A program made the translations under genes and the position numbers. Source: Chionoecetes opilio (taxonomy: Eukaryota > Arthropoda > Malacostraca > Decapoda > Majidae). Taken from it: a stretch of 64,000 nt of DNA. This document shows positions 21,963-33,380 of the stretch, piece by piece; position 1 is the first letter of the stretch; the number at the start of each line of letters is the position of its first letter. The notes under the pieces were generated by a model. The model was not told where the DNA came from. It ran no database searches and saw only the letters and a program-made list of their open reading frames with translations. The stretch spans positions 1 to 64,000 of the forward strand of contig JACEEZ010025376.1 in assembly GCA_016584305.1 (NCBI GenBank), in the 5' to 3' direction.

Positions 21963-23283
21963 CGGCCGGAAGCTGCCGCTGTAGCGGTCTGGGAGGTTTG
22001 GTTATCCAGAAGGTTGTGTTTTCGGATGCCATGTAGCGCGCCAGAGGTACGATGATTACTTTTCATTTCATCCCGCCGCGCGGAGAGGCAACAGCTTGCT
22101 CCCGGCTCCTGCCTCACCCCAGCCGACCCCACGGCCGGAGATTTCCGTGGCAGAGTAATTCGCCGTAGGATACTCTGGGTGGATTTAACCACTCATCTTA
22201 ATCATTTATACATTTTTTCTCATCTTCACTGTCTTTCTTAAGTATATCTTTTGCGTCTTATTACCCAGTAATGTGAATATATATAAGCACACTCGATGAG
22301 AGACGAATCTTCTTGTAAATCAAGGAAGCGTAGCTTTGCTTGTTACTCAATCACGGGGAAGCGAGACCATAGCTGAGGCAGCGCGGCCTCTCTCAACTGC
22401 CTGTTGTTCTTCGTCAGGTGGCAGCCTGTCCCTCCACAATATCGGTGTATGCATCTCACCATGTAGCGACTGATTTGTTCTCCGTCAGGAAGCAGCCTAG
22501 CTGCCATTCCTCAGTCAAGAGGCAGCTCGGCATATCTCACCATGTAGCGACCTCATTTTGTTCTCATTATTTATACATTATTTCTCACCTTCACTGTCTT
22601 TTTACGTATATCTTTTGCGTCTCGTTACACAGTAATGTGAATTAATATCAGCGCACTCGATGAGATACAATTACTGTACGAATCCTATAGTTGTAAATAA
22701 AAGGTAGCGTAGCTTTGCTGTTAAAATTTGGCCTTCCTTGTCTACCTAGTACATGTAGCTATAGGTAGCAGGGCATGACAGGTTCTGGCTTTCCGGTTTT
22801 TTCCCCTTACTGAATGAAGTTTAATTTTCAGTGATTGCATTTGTTTATATATTTACTTCCTCTTATCTGAGGAAATCTTTGTATTGAAGTCGTCATCGGT
22901 ATAGCTGGTATTTCATAGTAGCCTACTATTTAGCCTATAATTAACTTGAGCTTATCTAGAATGGAAATTCATTCTCACACAAAATGCACCATGCATATAT
23001 GGTGAGCAGCTAGTTGGTGGAAGTAAAAAAATCTGCTCTAGCTGACTCTTAATTGTCACTTTAAATTTAGTCTAGACTACGGTAGCCGTTCCTATATGCC
23101 CTATAGTGAACCTGGAACTGTTGAGTACAGTAAGGTTTTATGCTTGAAATGTAAATGTACACATCCTAAGGATGCAGAAAACTGCCGGATGCTAATTTGC
23201 ATTTGTTGAGCAATTTGCATAATTGACCCTAATTAGCATATTCGTATTATCTTCCTTATTAAGCCGCCTATAGATTTTTTTAA
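21963..23283. repeat. Left arm of a ~5-kb inverted repeat
   Basis: This arm pairs with 25,547-26,985. From the outer side, shared blocks include TAGCGGTC..AGGAGGTTTGGTT, GGATGAAATGAAAAGTAATC (inverted), CTCCGCGCGGCGGGATG and the long stretch around CTAGACTACGGTAGCCG. The arm contains two diverged ~150-bp direct units, each with a CATTACxxxGTAA core, CTCGATGAGA and AGCGTAGCTTTGC, at about 22,200-22,345 and 22,560-22,730. It is about 120 bp shorter than the right arm. Open frames inside are not gene-like. Confidence 0.88.
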
Positions 23284-24344
23284 GAAACTGACGCATAGGA
23301 GATAGCATAGCTATAGGCTATACGCTATACTATATATATATATATAGCTATACGCATAGGATATGTTGAGTGATTAATGTAATCATTACTGAATATATAT
23401 AAGCACACTCGATGAGAGACGAATCTTCTTATTATATTGTATTGATGCATGATGGAAGAGCTCTCCCACGAGAGAGATGGTCAAGATATGAAGAATGAAG
23501 TAAGATGAGAGACAGGAGGAGTGTGGATAGACTGATGGAGTAGCTCCTGTGGTAGTGTGCTGAGTGGAGGAATGACAGTCGTGTGGCTGGAAAGTGTAAA
23601 AATAATTCTTGGAGGGCGCGCATGATAGGATTATCCTGTAGTCATTGCCTGTAATTCACTTTATTTTTTTCAGGTATCCAATCCATCCGTCCCTTATTGC
23701 TTTTAACATAAATTTTCTACTAGACTGAGGCGGTGGAACTGGTCTATAAATAAACGGGTCGGCTTTATTTCTCCCTTTAAATATGGGAAACGAAATTTAC
23801 TCTCTTACACTAGAGGTACTTTATGCCTTACGTCAGTCAGTAAGCATGTAAGTAGACTGTTTTAGTTTTCCAAACAATTGTCCCCATATTCCTTCAAAAT
23901 CCAAATGAAAACAGACATCTGGGCATGGGACTTTTCCTACATCTTGAATTAATTTCCAACAGTTTAATTAAGAACCTCCTACAAAATAACTTGTATATCT
24001 CTCAGCACTGTACCCTTTTTTCACACCCTCTCTTACCTCGAATTAATACTTCCATCGTAAAGTGCCATATGACCTCCGATGTCTGGCACATTTTCCCTTT
24101 TTAGCATTAAATTAATCTTCCATCGTAAAGACCTCTGTGTGCATGTGATACTATAATACCTCTTGTAGCATACAGGGCCCTGAGCTATTCTCGTGGTCGT
24201 GGTGTATATGATTGATCAATTTATTCCTTAAATTGATGCACACTTTGCCACTATCACTTCTAGTCCATTCCAGGCATCTAAGTTTCTATTGGGAAAGCTG
24301 TACTTGTGTTACCGTAGATAACACTAAAGTCGCCAGGACAGTTT

Positions 24345-24440
24345 TTTTCTATGTACAGACGTGTAGTGGCGTTAATACTTACATTTCTACATCCATGATT
24401 TCAGGAAAGTTAGAAGGGGCTATCTGGAGAGTCTGTCATT
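24345..24440 (+). mobile_element. Fragment related to the 10.6-kb Helitron
   Basis: The segment around TTTCTACATCCATGATTTCA and GAAAGTTAGAAGGGGCTATC is the reverse complement of 10,650-10,712. No Helitron end was found here, so this is a truncated or diverged copy. Confidence 0.75.
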
Positions 24441-24500
24441 TTGTGTCTGCATCTGTGTCATAAGAGATATGGCTATAAATGATCAAATTACAAAAATATC

Positions 24501-24762
24501 AACAGAGTAGCGACAACAATAAGGTCGCCCATCTAGGGTTTAGTATTTACTGAGTGTCCTCCCGACGTCGTCGTCGCGCGAAGAAAAAAAAAAGTTGCAA
24601 AATTTGAAACCGTATATACATGCAGATACAAAGTATAAAACCGCTGAAACAGGGTAGATTATACAGTCATGATATAAACTACTGTGTATTATCTTCAGTG
24701 GCACATACAAATTAGTAGCGATGCTATAATTCGTAATATTTGGCGGCTAGCGACTATACTGT
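24501..24762. mobile_element. MITE copy 2, related to 1,561-1,779
   Basis: The right half (TCTTCAGTGGCACATACAA, GATGCTATAATTCGTAATAT, GCGACTATACTGTT) closely matches copy 1. The left end AACAGAGTAGCGAC is a diverged inverted partner. It is flanked by ATC on both sides, a possible 3-bp duplication. Confidence 0.65.
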
Positions 24763-25546
24763 TATCTACGGTACATGTTTCTTTTCTCAACTTTTCCTTG
24801 TGTCCCTTCAAATATCCCGACTTTTTCTTCTCTTACTAGCAGGTTATTTCTGTCAACTTCTTCCAAGCCATTTATCTGTTAATACATATCTTGTTGTTAG
24901 GTTTTCCTCTCCCATTGTTCTTTTCCAAAGGTTGGCAGTTGCCTTTCCTCCTAGGTTAAATATTTCAACTAGACACCATCTTATTGCTAACCTTTGTATT
25001 TTTTCTTTTTTTACGTTCTTAATTTTGATGGGAAACCACAAAATTTATGTAAACTCCATAGTTTTAGTACCGAGTAGTTGGGAGAGCTGCCGCTTGTTAT
25101 CTTTGTTCTTCATGATGGCTGCGTGTCCAGGTAAAGGTGAGGTCAAAGTCAATTTATGCAATTGATCCTTCCCCGGTTCTTCTGTGCCTCTTATGATCCT
25201 TTGCACTGATACCATCATACCGATCAAAAAGGACATCTCTACTTTGTAGTTGACCAGACGATTTTTCATTATTGACTCAAGTCAGACCATTTCCACGACA
25301 ACTCCATTGTGCACAGTGCTAATTGTTGATTTAAAGAAACAAATATGTGATTTAGAATATTAAATTCAAAACAGATTTTTGCTTTGATTTAGAACATATG
25401 CTATGTCAAATAGGGAATATATTTCGTAATTTCGTGACATACCTAATCAATATGCTAATTAGACAATTTATGGACAAATAAAAGTATACACAGTAGCATC
25501 TTGCAGTTTACATCATTGAGAACTTAAAACTTAGGTCTAGACACCC

Positions 25547-26985
25547 ATAGGAATTCTATAGGCGGCTTAATAAGGAAGATAATACGAATGTGCTAATTAG
25601 GGTCAATTATGCGAATTGCTCAACAAATGCAAATTAGCATCCGGCAGTTTCTGCATCCTTAGGATGTGTACATTACATTTCAAGCATAAAACCTTACTGT
25701 ACTCAACAGTTCCAGGTTCACTATAGGGCATATAGGAACGGCTACCGTAGTCTAGACTAAATTTAAAGTGATAAGAGTCAGCTAGAGCAGATTTTTTTAC
25801 TTCCACCAACTAGCTGCTCACCATATATGTATGGTGCATTTTGTGTGAGAATGATTTCCATTCTAGATAAGCTCAAGTTAATTATAGGCTATATAGTAGG
25901 CTACTGTGAATACAGCTATGCCGATGACGACTTCAATACGAAGATTTCCTCAGATAAGAGGAAGTAAATATATAAACAAATGCAATCACTGAAAATTAAA
26001 ACTTAATTCATTTAGAAAGGGGAACAAACGGAAAGCCAGAACCTGTCATGCCCTGCTACCTATAGCTTCATGTACTAGGTAGACAAGGAAGGCCAAATGT
26101 TAACAGCAAAGCTACGCTACCTTTATTTACAACTATAGGATTCGTACAGTAATTAAGTATCTCATCGAGTGCGCTTATATCAATTCACATTACTGTGTAA
26201 CGAGACGCAAAAGATATACGTAAAAAGACAGTGAAGGTGAGAAATAATGTATAAATAATGAGAACAAAATGAGGTCGCTACATGGTGAGATATGCCGAGC
26301 TGCCTCTTGACTGAGGAATGGCAGTTAGGCTGCTTCCTGACGGAGAACAAATCATGTCGCTACATGGTGAGATGCATTACACCGATATTGTGGAGGGACA
26401 GGCTGCCACCTGACGAAGAACAACAGGCAGTTGAGAGAGGCCGCTGCCTCAGCTGGTCTCGCTTCCCCGTGACTGAGGTGTGTCAGGCGGCCTCCTGACG
26501 GAGAAATAACATGCTGCCGTTACATGTTGAGATACCGCGCTGCCCGGTGACAGAGGGATGCAAGGCAAGGCCTCCTGACAGAACGCCACGCCCTGTATAC
26601 ATGCAACCGTAACAAGCAAAGCTACGCTTCCTGATTTACAAGAAGATTCGTTCTCATCGAGTGTGCTATATATATTCACATTACTGGGTAATACGACGCA
26701 AAAGATATACTTAAGAAAGACAGTGAAGATGAGAAAAAATGTATAAATGATTAAGATGAGTGGTTAAATCCACCCAGAGTATCCTACGGCGAATTACTCC
26801 GCCACGGAAATCTCCGGCCGTGGGGTCGGCTGGGGTGAGGCAGGAGCCGGGAGCAAGCTGTTGCCTCTCCGCGCGGCGGGATGAAATGAAAAGTAATCAT
26901 CGTACCTCTGGCGCCCTACATGGCATCCGAAAACACAACCTTCTGGATAACCAAACCTCCTGGACCGCTACACCGCCATGGCCTA
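25547..26985. repeat. Right arm of the ~5-kb inverted repeat
   Basis: Inverted partner of 21,963-23,283. It holds extra internal units with CCTGACGGAGAAC/ACATGGTGAGAT motifs (26,280-26,560) that are fewer in the left arm. The outer edge is followed by GTTGCCAGATC, resembling the end of the 20,868-21,962 element that abuts the left arm. Confidence 0.88.
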
Positions 26986-26999
26986 CCACTCACAGTTGC

Positions 27000-27690
27000 C
27001 AGATCACCCTCATAAAATATCCTTATTTGTAGATTAACACTTCTCTTTTTGACTCATATTTCCTGTCACACACACGCACACGCACATATAAATATTTAAC
27101 ATGAACTCAATGGTTTCTTTTTTCCCCATTTATGCCTTTTTCTTTCCCTTACGAAGCCAAAACAATTTCGTCAAACTGTAACTTTTGACTTGGCAACACT
27201 TGTATGGCCTGCACAGTGCACAGCCTAAAATAAACAGTTTTACGCGTATAATCTGTAAATAAAAATACTTTAGACATACATTAACTCTTATTTGTTTCTC
27301 ATATAGTGAATAGTTCCTGCATAAATGAGTTAAGAGACGAAATATAACTTTCTGCGCCAAATTTCTTCCTTTGCGCCTGCATACCCACATATAGTTGTTG
27401 CCCACAAAAGTAGTCACAAGAAGAAGAAGAAGAAGAATTCCTGGAAACATTTTACAAGCCTATATGACACCTGATTTCGGCTGAAATAGGTGTCCAAGCG
27501 AGCGAAGCGAGCTTGGACAATAAACATTTTTAATCATCCCTGTTTACAGAGAATTAAATTCTATAAGTTATTAATGCTTTCCACGACTCTTCACCGGGCT
27601 GTGACGGAGTACCTATGAAATTGATTAAGTAAATCGCAACGCTGTTATCTCCCATTTTTTTGCATGTAAATAATTCTTATTTTTCAAGTG
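27000..27690. other. Non-coding, with two adjacent hairpins
   Basis: Contains a CA-rich patch (27,065-27,090), a GAA tract (27,420-27,437) and two back-to-back hairpins at 27,468-27,519. No gene was recognised. Confidence 0.55.
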
Positions 27691-29010
27691 GCATATTTCC
27701 AGATGCAATGAAAGTTGCAAGAGTTACCCCAATATATAAGGCTGGAGATGGAAGCGAACTTAAGAACCACAGACCAGTTTCAGTATTGAACTCATTTAGT
27801 TAAATGCCTGAAAAATTAATGTGCATAAGAATGTATAGCTGCTGTCAAACCCACAACATATTAACAGAAGCACAGCATGGATTCTGACAGGGCAGATCCA
27901 CTTAAACAACACTTATATCATTCACTAACGATACTTTGACATATTTTGAAAAAAGAAATTATACAGTAGCAACATTTTTAGACTTATCCAAGGCTTTTGA
28001 CACAGTGGATCACCACATCCTATTAAACAAATTAAAGCATTACGGCATCAGAGGAGCAACGAACAGATGGTTTAATTCATATCTAAGTAATCGTAAGCAG
28101 TATGTCCAGTACAACAACATGTCTTCATCTACTCTAAACATTTCTGCTGGTGTGCCTCAAGGATCCATATTGGGAACCTTGCTTTTCCTTTTATATATTA
28201 ACGACATTACAAATTCTAGTACATCATTAAAATTCATTTCATTTGCAGGCGATTGCACATTATATAAAAGCCACCCAGACTTACGCGTATTGATGTCAAT
28301 AATCAATAAAGAATTACATTATGTAAACAAAAGGATAAACTAATAAATTAACACTCAATACTGAAAAATCTAATTGCAATATTTTTTCACATAAATAAAA
28401 CAATACCACCTAATTTGAGTAAGTTAAGAATTAATAACATGGAAATAAAAGAAGTTATACGTACAAAATTCCTAGGAGTAACTATTGATTATAATTTTTT
28501 TTGGAATGTGTACATAAATAATGTAATTAAAAAAGTAAATAAAATGAGTGGCATCTTGCAGCTCACACGTCACCAACTTAACAGGGAGGCACTGCGACAT
28601 GTCTACCACACTCTAGTTTACCCCAACATTATATATTGTAACGCAGTTTGGGCCAGTGTACCCCCTTCAAAAATAAAATCACTTATTATTTCACACAAAA
28701 AAAGTAATTAGAACAATTACAGGGAAATGAAGATATGAACACACTAACAATCTGTTTTTAAATGCCAAATTACAAAAGATAAATGCAATAAATATATATT
28801 TTTGTGCTCTTTTTGTCTATAAATGTTTGCATAATTTGATAGAAAATACTTTTTTTAGGATTCGCATTAATGAAAGATACAGACTGAGATGTTTTAGAGG
28901 TTCAAACGGTACTTTCAAACCAATCACAAACATGTATCGTGTATCAAGGCGCGAAAATATGAAATGAATTACCATTGGACTCAAAAACAAAACCATCCTT
29001 GACTAGTTTC
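27690..29010 (+). pseudogene. CR1/Jockey-like LINE reverse transcriptase
   Basis: Starting near 27,690, FPDAMKVARVTPIYKAGD leads through several stops to an open part at 27,936-28,343. This part carries VATFLDLSKAFDTVDHHILL, the first catalytic motif, and AGVPQGSILGTLLFLLYIND. The FADD box reads FAGDC, so a catalytic Asp is lost. 28,415-28,711 carries the thumb region (FLGVTIDYNF, NIIYCNAVWA), and decayed coding runs to about 29,010. The endonuclease is absent. The style matches the LINE at 9.2-11.3 kb, but a ~100-residue stretch between them is missing. Confidence 0.88.
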
Positions 29011-29057
29011 AATCATTGTCTCAAAGAGATCCTTTTATTGCAATAACACCAACAATA

Positions 29058-29365
29058 ATCATAAATATTTTGTATGTATATGCGTATAAGTATATTCATG
29101 CGTATGAGTATGTGTGCGTCTTTACTCGTATGTGTATGTGTATGTGTGCGTATTTACTCGTCTGTGTATGTGTATGTGTGCGTATTTACTCGTCTGTGTA
29201 TGTGTATGTGTGCGCATTTACTCGTATGTGTATGTGTACGTATGCGTATTTGCTCGTATATGTATATGTATGTGTGCGTATTTACTCGTATGTGTATGTG
29301 TGTGTGCGTATTTACTCGTATGTGTAAGTGTATGTATGCGTATTTGCTCGTATGTGTATCTTACT
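29058..29365. repeat. ~36-bp minisatellite, TGTGTATGTGTGCGTATTTACTCG
   Basis: About eight imperfect units combine TGTATGTGTATGTGTGCGTATT and TACTCGTATG. It is open in several frames because the units avoid stops; the Tyr/Val/Cys-rich translations are not considered real. It follows the 3' end of the LINE. Confidence 0.9.
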
Positions 29366-29501
29366 TCCAGAGCTCATCGTCGCTCCATTGGCCGTCCTTC
29401 TCGTTCAAGACATTAGCGAAGTAAATCCATCGCGTTCGTATCCACTGACGCTGACGCTGATGTATGCTGCCTCTTCACTACCAAAAGCCTCACTTCAGAG
29501 G

Positions 29502-29552
29502 CTTGGCTGTGTCTTCAGTTTTGGAAGACACAGCCAAGGAATGTCACGCTAG
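29502..29552 (+). other. 15-bp hairpin followed by CTAG
   Basis: CTTGGCTGTGTCTTC and GAAGACACAGCCAAG form a perfect 15-bp stem with a 7-base loop (29,502-29,538). Ten bases later comes CTAG (29,549-29,552). This resembles a Helitron 3' terminus, but the next base is A, not T, and no 5' end was found. Confidence 0.45.
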
Positions 29553-30374
29553 AGCTTTTGTGGCCATGGTCAAATGAACCCCATTGCTAGAATGTGCGAT
29601 ATACTAAAATAATCAACAGTCGGAAACAACTCACCATTTGTTCATCTTTTTAGCGAGGATTTCAAGCAGAGGGAGTAGTGGGCCACTAATAGTGAAATTC
29701 TCCTGACCTCCCTGAAGTGCCAGCAGCCCAACCCACTTCAGCACATAACATATGGAATAGATAAAATAAAAATTAATAACAAAGTCATCTATAACACAGG
29801 ACACAACACGATTAAAATCCCAGCATGATATCTTTGGTTGACTGCCGGAGTGCAAAGATTAGTATAGTGTGCTTACTTAGTTAGGTTGGGTTAGTTATGC
29901 TAGGTGCTTCTGGTTTGTTTGTATCATTAAGTATACATATCCTAAAAGCTAAGACCTTAGACACAGACAGAGAAGGATTTTTTTTTTTTTGGCTTTAGTC
30001 CGGCAGAACCCTAAGCTGGGGATTGCTTCGGGGTATTAAGTTTATTTAAAGGTTGTTTTAGGTAATTATATACATAAATAACACATTTCACATGCTTTTC
30101 TGTGCTGAACTTTCAGCGTTTTTCACAAAAGGGGTCTCTTGATGTATATATAAGAATATACTGATTTGTATCGTTATAAACTTAATTTTCATTCTTATAT
30201 GTATGTATATATATTATATTTGAAAAATAATGGTAATCATATTTGAAAATACCCACTCATGATGTTATTTTACTTACTAGGAATATGTTATAAAAGTAGA
30301 AGCTAGCACAAAGATACTGATGCTCGGCAATGGAATTGTTCATCGGCTTCATCCTCCAATACACATTAACGTGA
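29553..30374. other. No gene seen
   Basis: AT-rich sequence. TTTAGTCCGGCAGAA at 29,995-30,009 shares 12 bases with the terminus of the Academ-like element, just after a T11 run. Nothing else was recognised. Confidence 0.45.
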
Positions 30375-30795
30375 TTGTGGAGCATCACTCGGCAATACCA
30401 AGATCACTGATTTTGTTTTTGCTGATGATGATGCAGTAATCTTTGCTGAGTCGCTGGAGGTCCTGGTATTGGCTCTCGAGGCGCTGCACGAGGAGGCAAT
30501 GACCTTGGGACTTGAGGTCACCTGGCTAAAGATCAATGTCCAGGTGTTTTTTTCACTAGATGAAACAGTACGTAGGTTCATGCGTGCGGCGAGGACATTG
30601 AGGTGTTGGAAAGTTTTACATCCCTTGGTAGTGCAGTCCAGAATGACGCTGGGTCACGTCAAGACAGAAGTCTTATGGCGGATTGACATAGCCCACGCTG
30701 TTATGGACTAGCTCAGCACGAATATTTGGCGTTGTCATACCTGTGCAGAAGGACAAAGTTTCGGATCTTCAAGTCGCTTGTGATCCCTATCTCTA
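30375..30795 (+). pseudogene. RTE-type LINE RT fragment (plus strand)
   Basis: The translated pieces TKITDFVFADDDAVIFAESL, LEALHEEAMTLGLEVTWLK and EVLWRIDIAHAVMD correspond to the RT palm and thumb of the RTE-like family seen at 33.4, 54.9 and 63.4 kb. The catalytic region has an extra D (FADDDA), reflecting a small insertion. Truncated at both ends, with frameshifts. Confidence 0.8.
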
Positions 30796-30805
30796 TAAAT
30801 TTTGT

Positions 30806-31156
30806 ACGTATATATTTTTTTCGTATACATTTCTGCCTATAGCGCCTGTAGGCAGGGACCTCCAGGACTCAGATGATAGGCCCTGGATGTTCACTTGAGG
30901 GCTGTGATGGTTGGCCCTCGACCGCAGGCGGCAGGATTTTTATAGTGATGCCTGTGATTATAAGTTCAGGCCGGCCCCCTGTGTCCTCTGATGTACTTGC
31001 AATCGAAGGTAGAGTTAATTGGTAACATATGGGTGTTCTTAGGCCACTTGACGGTGCAGAAACATTTGAAGTGGATTTTGGTTCTCATCAGGGATCGAGC
31101 TCGGGTCACCGATAACGCCACTTGGAGACGCTAACCACTCTGGTACCGCCTCCCCA
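30806..31156 (-). mobile_element. tRNA-derived SINE, copy 1
   Basis: On the minus strand the head (31,156 to about 31,085) reads GGGGAGGCGGTACCAGAGTGGTTAGC, resembling a tRNA D-arm with A box. Then GAGCTCGATCCC follows, resembling the B box. About 230 bp of unrelated body follows, ending in an A-rich tail near 30,810. A second copy at 47,717-48,060 shares head and body. Pol III promoter elements are inferred, not tested. Confidence 0.85.
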
Positions 31157-31800
31157 AATGAAAGAGAATGTGATGTGATGAAGTGTCTCATTTGATGATG
31201 TAGGATGGATGTGTGAGACATGGACACTAATGTAATAGTCCTAGAAGAAATAGGAAATAGGTAAGAGAGAGAGAAAATAAATGAGGTGTGAATATGACGA
31301 AATATAATGCATGATAATAATGCAACTTACCTCAGCGGAAATTCAAGAGAAAACTCGTAAATCATTGCCAAATTCTAAACATGAGATCGATTTCAGATTA
31401 CTAAACTTCAACAGTCAGCTTGTTAATAAAATCGATCTCATTGGTCACAAGAGAACAAAAGCAAAGCGTTCACACAACAGAAGTACTTTGCTATTGATCG
31501 CTTAGTCAAGTGACGTTTAAGTGACGTCACGTTCATAGCCTCAGGGCAGAATCCTTCTTGTTTCTCAGAGGAGACTTAGAACAGCTTTTGATCCATTCAG
31601 AAGTACATTACGTATCGTGATCGAAAGACAGCACCGAGCGAGAGTGAAAGCGAGCGAGTGTGCACGAGAGCAAGATATTTGTTACTCTGTAAGAAACTTT
31701 ACTTCTATAATAAAGAAAAAAAAAGGAAAATTCTACTAAATCAATCCCGATAGCATAGCAACACAACAAACACTGTTGCCTAAGTAAACCACAAACTATA
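31157..31800. other. No gene seen
   Basis: Low-complexity AT-rich sequence with GAGAGAGAAAATAAATGAGG near 31,265 and an A-rich run near 31,715. The BEL target site GTGGT ends it at 31,805. Confidence 0.45.
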
Positions 31801-31805
31801 GTGGT

Positions 31806-32453
31806 TGTGGGAAATAAATTGATAGGATGACTTGAATGGTTACACTCCTAAATATAAATTAAAACACTGGTGCTTGAATTAAACTCACAACTGAAAAACA
31901 TAATTAAATTAAGGGACAACTAGAAATTAACTAACTACCACTAAAAATATTTACCTGGTGGTAGTGGCTGTCCAACTAATGTCACCAAGCTAAACCTTAT
32001 TATTGAGATCTCAATAAGCTAGGAGAACTGTAGTGGGTTAACTGACAGACCTCCTGCTAAAGTTTGTACTTAGCTGGTGACGTCTTAGATGTTGATGATT
32101 GTAGACAATATTGCAAGCAGACTAAATCTTCTCGATGTTACAAGCAGATTCATGGACCGGGATATTTGGATTTAGTAACCCATGCTCTCCATGAATACTA
32201 TTTACAAGATTTACACGAGAACACACGAGGTGTCTCTAAATGTGTATAAGGAGCAAAGGGCGATGACTTCTCGCCTCGGTGGTGTGTGACTAAAGAGAGC
32301 GAGTCAGCTGTGTTCCCCTGGACGTCGCTTTCGCTCCAAAGATATACGAGCCCAAAATAATTTCCCAATAAATTTATATTACTCCTATGTTTACTACTAT
32401 TTAATTTTATTAATATTCTTAATTATCTCTGGAGAAATTTATAATTTCCGACA
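31806..32453 (-). repeat. BEL 3' LTR
   Basis: It matches 40,626-41,273 with about five substitutions. On the minus strand it begins TGTCGGAAATTATAAATTTC and ends TTTCCCACA. The plus-strand open frame inside (32,064-32,249) is a by-product also present in the other LTR. Confidence 0.95.
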
Positions 32454-32514
32454 TTCTGGGGCCAAGGGAAAAATTGAATTAAAAATAAATTAAATTAAAG
32501 CTGACCTTCCTCAA

Positions 32515-33366
32515 TCATTTGTTGCAAATTCTGCCTGAATCCCCCCCGGCAGCAGATCCAGGATTTCTTCGGGAACCAGCTTCTTCTGAATGAGAAGAAG
32601 GCCTGTCTTGGTTTTCTTCGGGAGTTAGATTAACTGCCCTCAGATCTACCTCAGACCCTGGAAAATCTGCAACTACTTCCAGTGGATATAATTTATTCAC
32701 TGTTCTAATTACTGAACCCAATTTTGTCTTTAATTTTACAGTTTTGATGACCCCTTGTGCATCTTTATGACATTCCTCTATTCTACCCAAAGGCCAACTG
32801 CCCCGAGGTTTCTCACTTTCAATTAATACCACCTCCCCCTCTTTTACATTTTGCTCTTGCAGTGATTTGTTAGATATATGGATGTGTCTATCTAACAGAG
32901 AGGTTAGATATTCCTTTTTCCATAGGTCATGCCATTTATTTAATACTTTAGATAATTGTTTATATTTAAAATTTAATTTGTCTGCATTTAGATATGATGG
33001 GTCTAGATCAAACTCTGAAATTGATACTGCTGGCAATGAATTTAGTCTAATACCATGCAATAGATGTGAAGCCGTCAGTGCTTCTGGCTCACCTAAATTG
33101 TTGGTGACATATGAGAGGGGCCTATTATTAACTCTACATTCAATATCCACTAAAATTGTGTGGAGGTCATCCAAGTTTATGGCTTTCTTAAACAAAACTT
33201 TCCTTAGACAGCTCTTGACCGTCCCTATCATCCTCTCATAGAAACCCCCGAACCAAGGGGCTCTGGGAGGTATGAATTTCCACTCACACCCCTTAACTTC
33301 TAGTTCTTCTTGCACTCTGTCATCTTCTAAAATTTTGCTAAACAGGCTGGAACCTAACTAAAAATT
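32515..33366 (-). pseudogene. BEL integrase C-terminal part with DUF5641-like tail
   Basis: The open frame 33,315-32,515 contains WKFIPPRAPWFGGFYERMIG, with the catalytic Glu of the DDE triad. Then VNNRPLSYVTNNLGEPEALT and a C-terminal chromo-like/DUF5641 region (RGSWPLGRIEECHKDAQG, KLYPLEV) follow. Upstream, across the RTE insertion, ISDNATNF supplies the second catalytic Asp (38,040-38,056 region). Integrase would join BEL cDNA to the genome. The first Asp and HHCC domain are absent owing to internal deletion, so it cannot act alone. Confidence 0.9.
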
Positions 33367-33380
33367 TGTAGCATTGTCAA

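Larger units (their letters stand above)
23284..25546. other. Spacer of the large inverted repeat
   Basis: 2.3 kb of AT-rich, apparently non-coding DNA. It holds a TATATA tract near 23,332, a third partial ATATATAAGCACACTCGATGA unit at 23,395-23,430, a Helitron fragment (24,345-24,440) and a MITE (24,501-24,762). An open frame at 24,740-25,165 has no recognisable domain. Confidence 0.6.

Noticed and set aside
9170..29010. The LINE endonuclease half (9.2-11.3 kb) and RT half (27.7-29.0 kb) being one element split by 16 kb of insertions
   Set aside because: Same strand and style, but about 100 residues between the halves are missing and no shared junction or duplication was found.
29016..29424. 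Overlapping plus-strand open frames rich in Tyr, Val and Cys
   Set aside because: They translate the 36-bp minisatellite in three frames; no conserved domain or unique start.
32064..32249. 60-codon open frame repeated at 40,884-41,069
   Set aside because: It lies in both BEL LTRs and is kept only because the LTRs are near identical; no domain or coding bias is evident.
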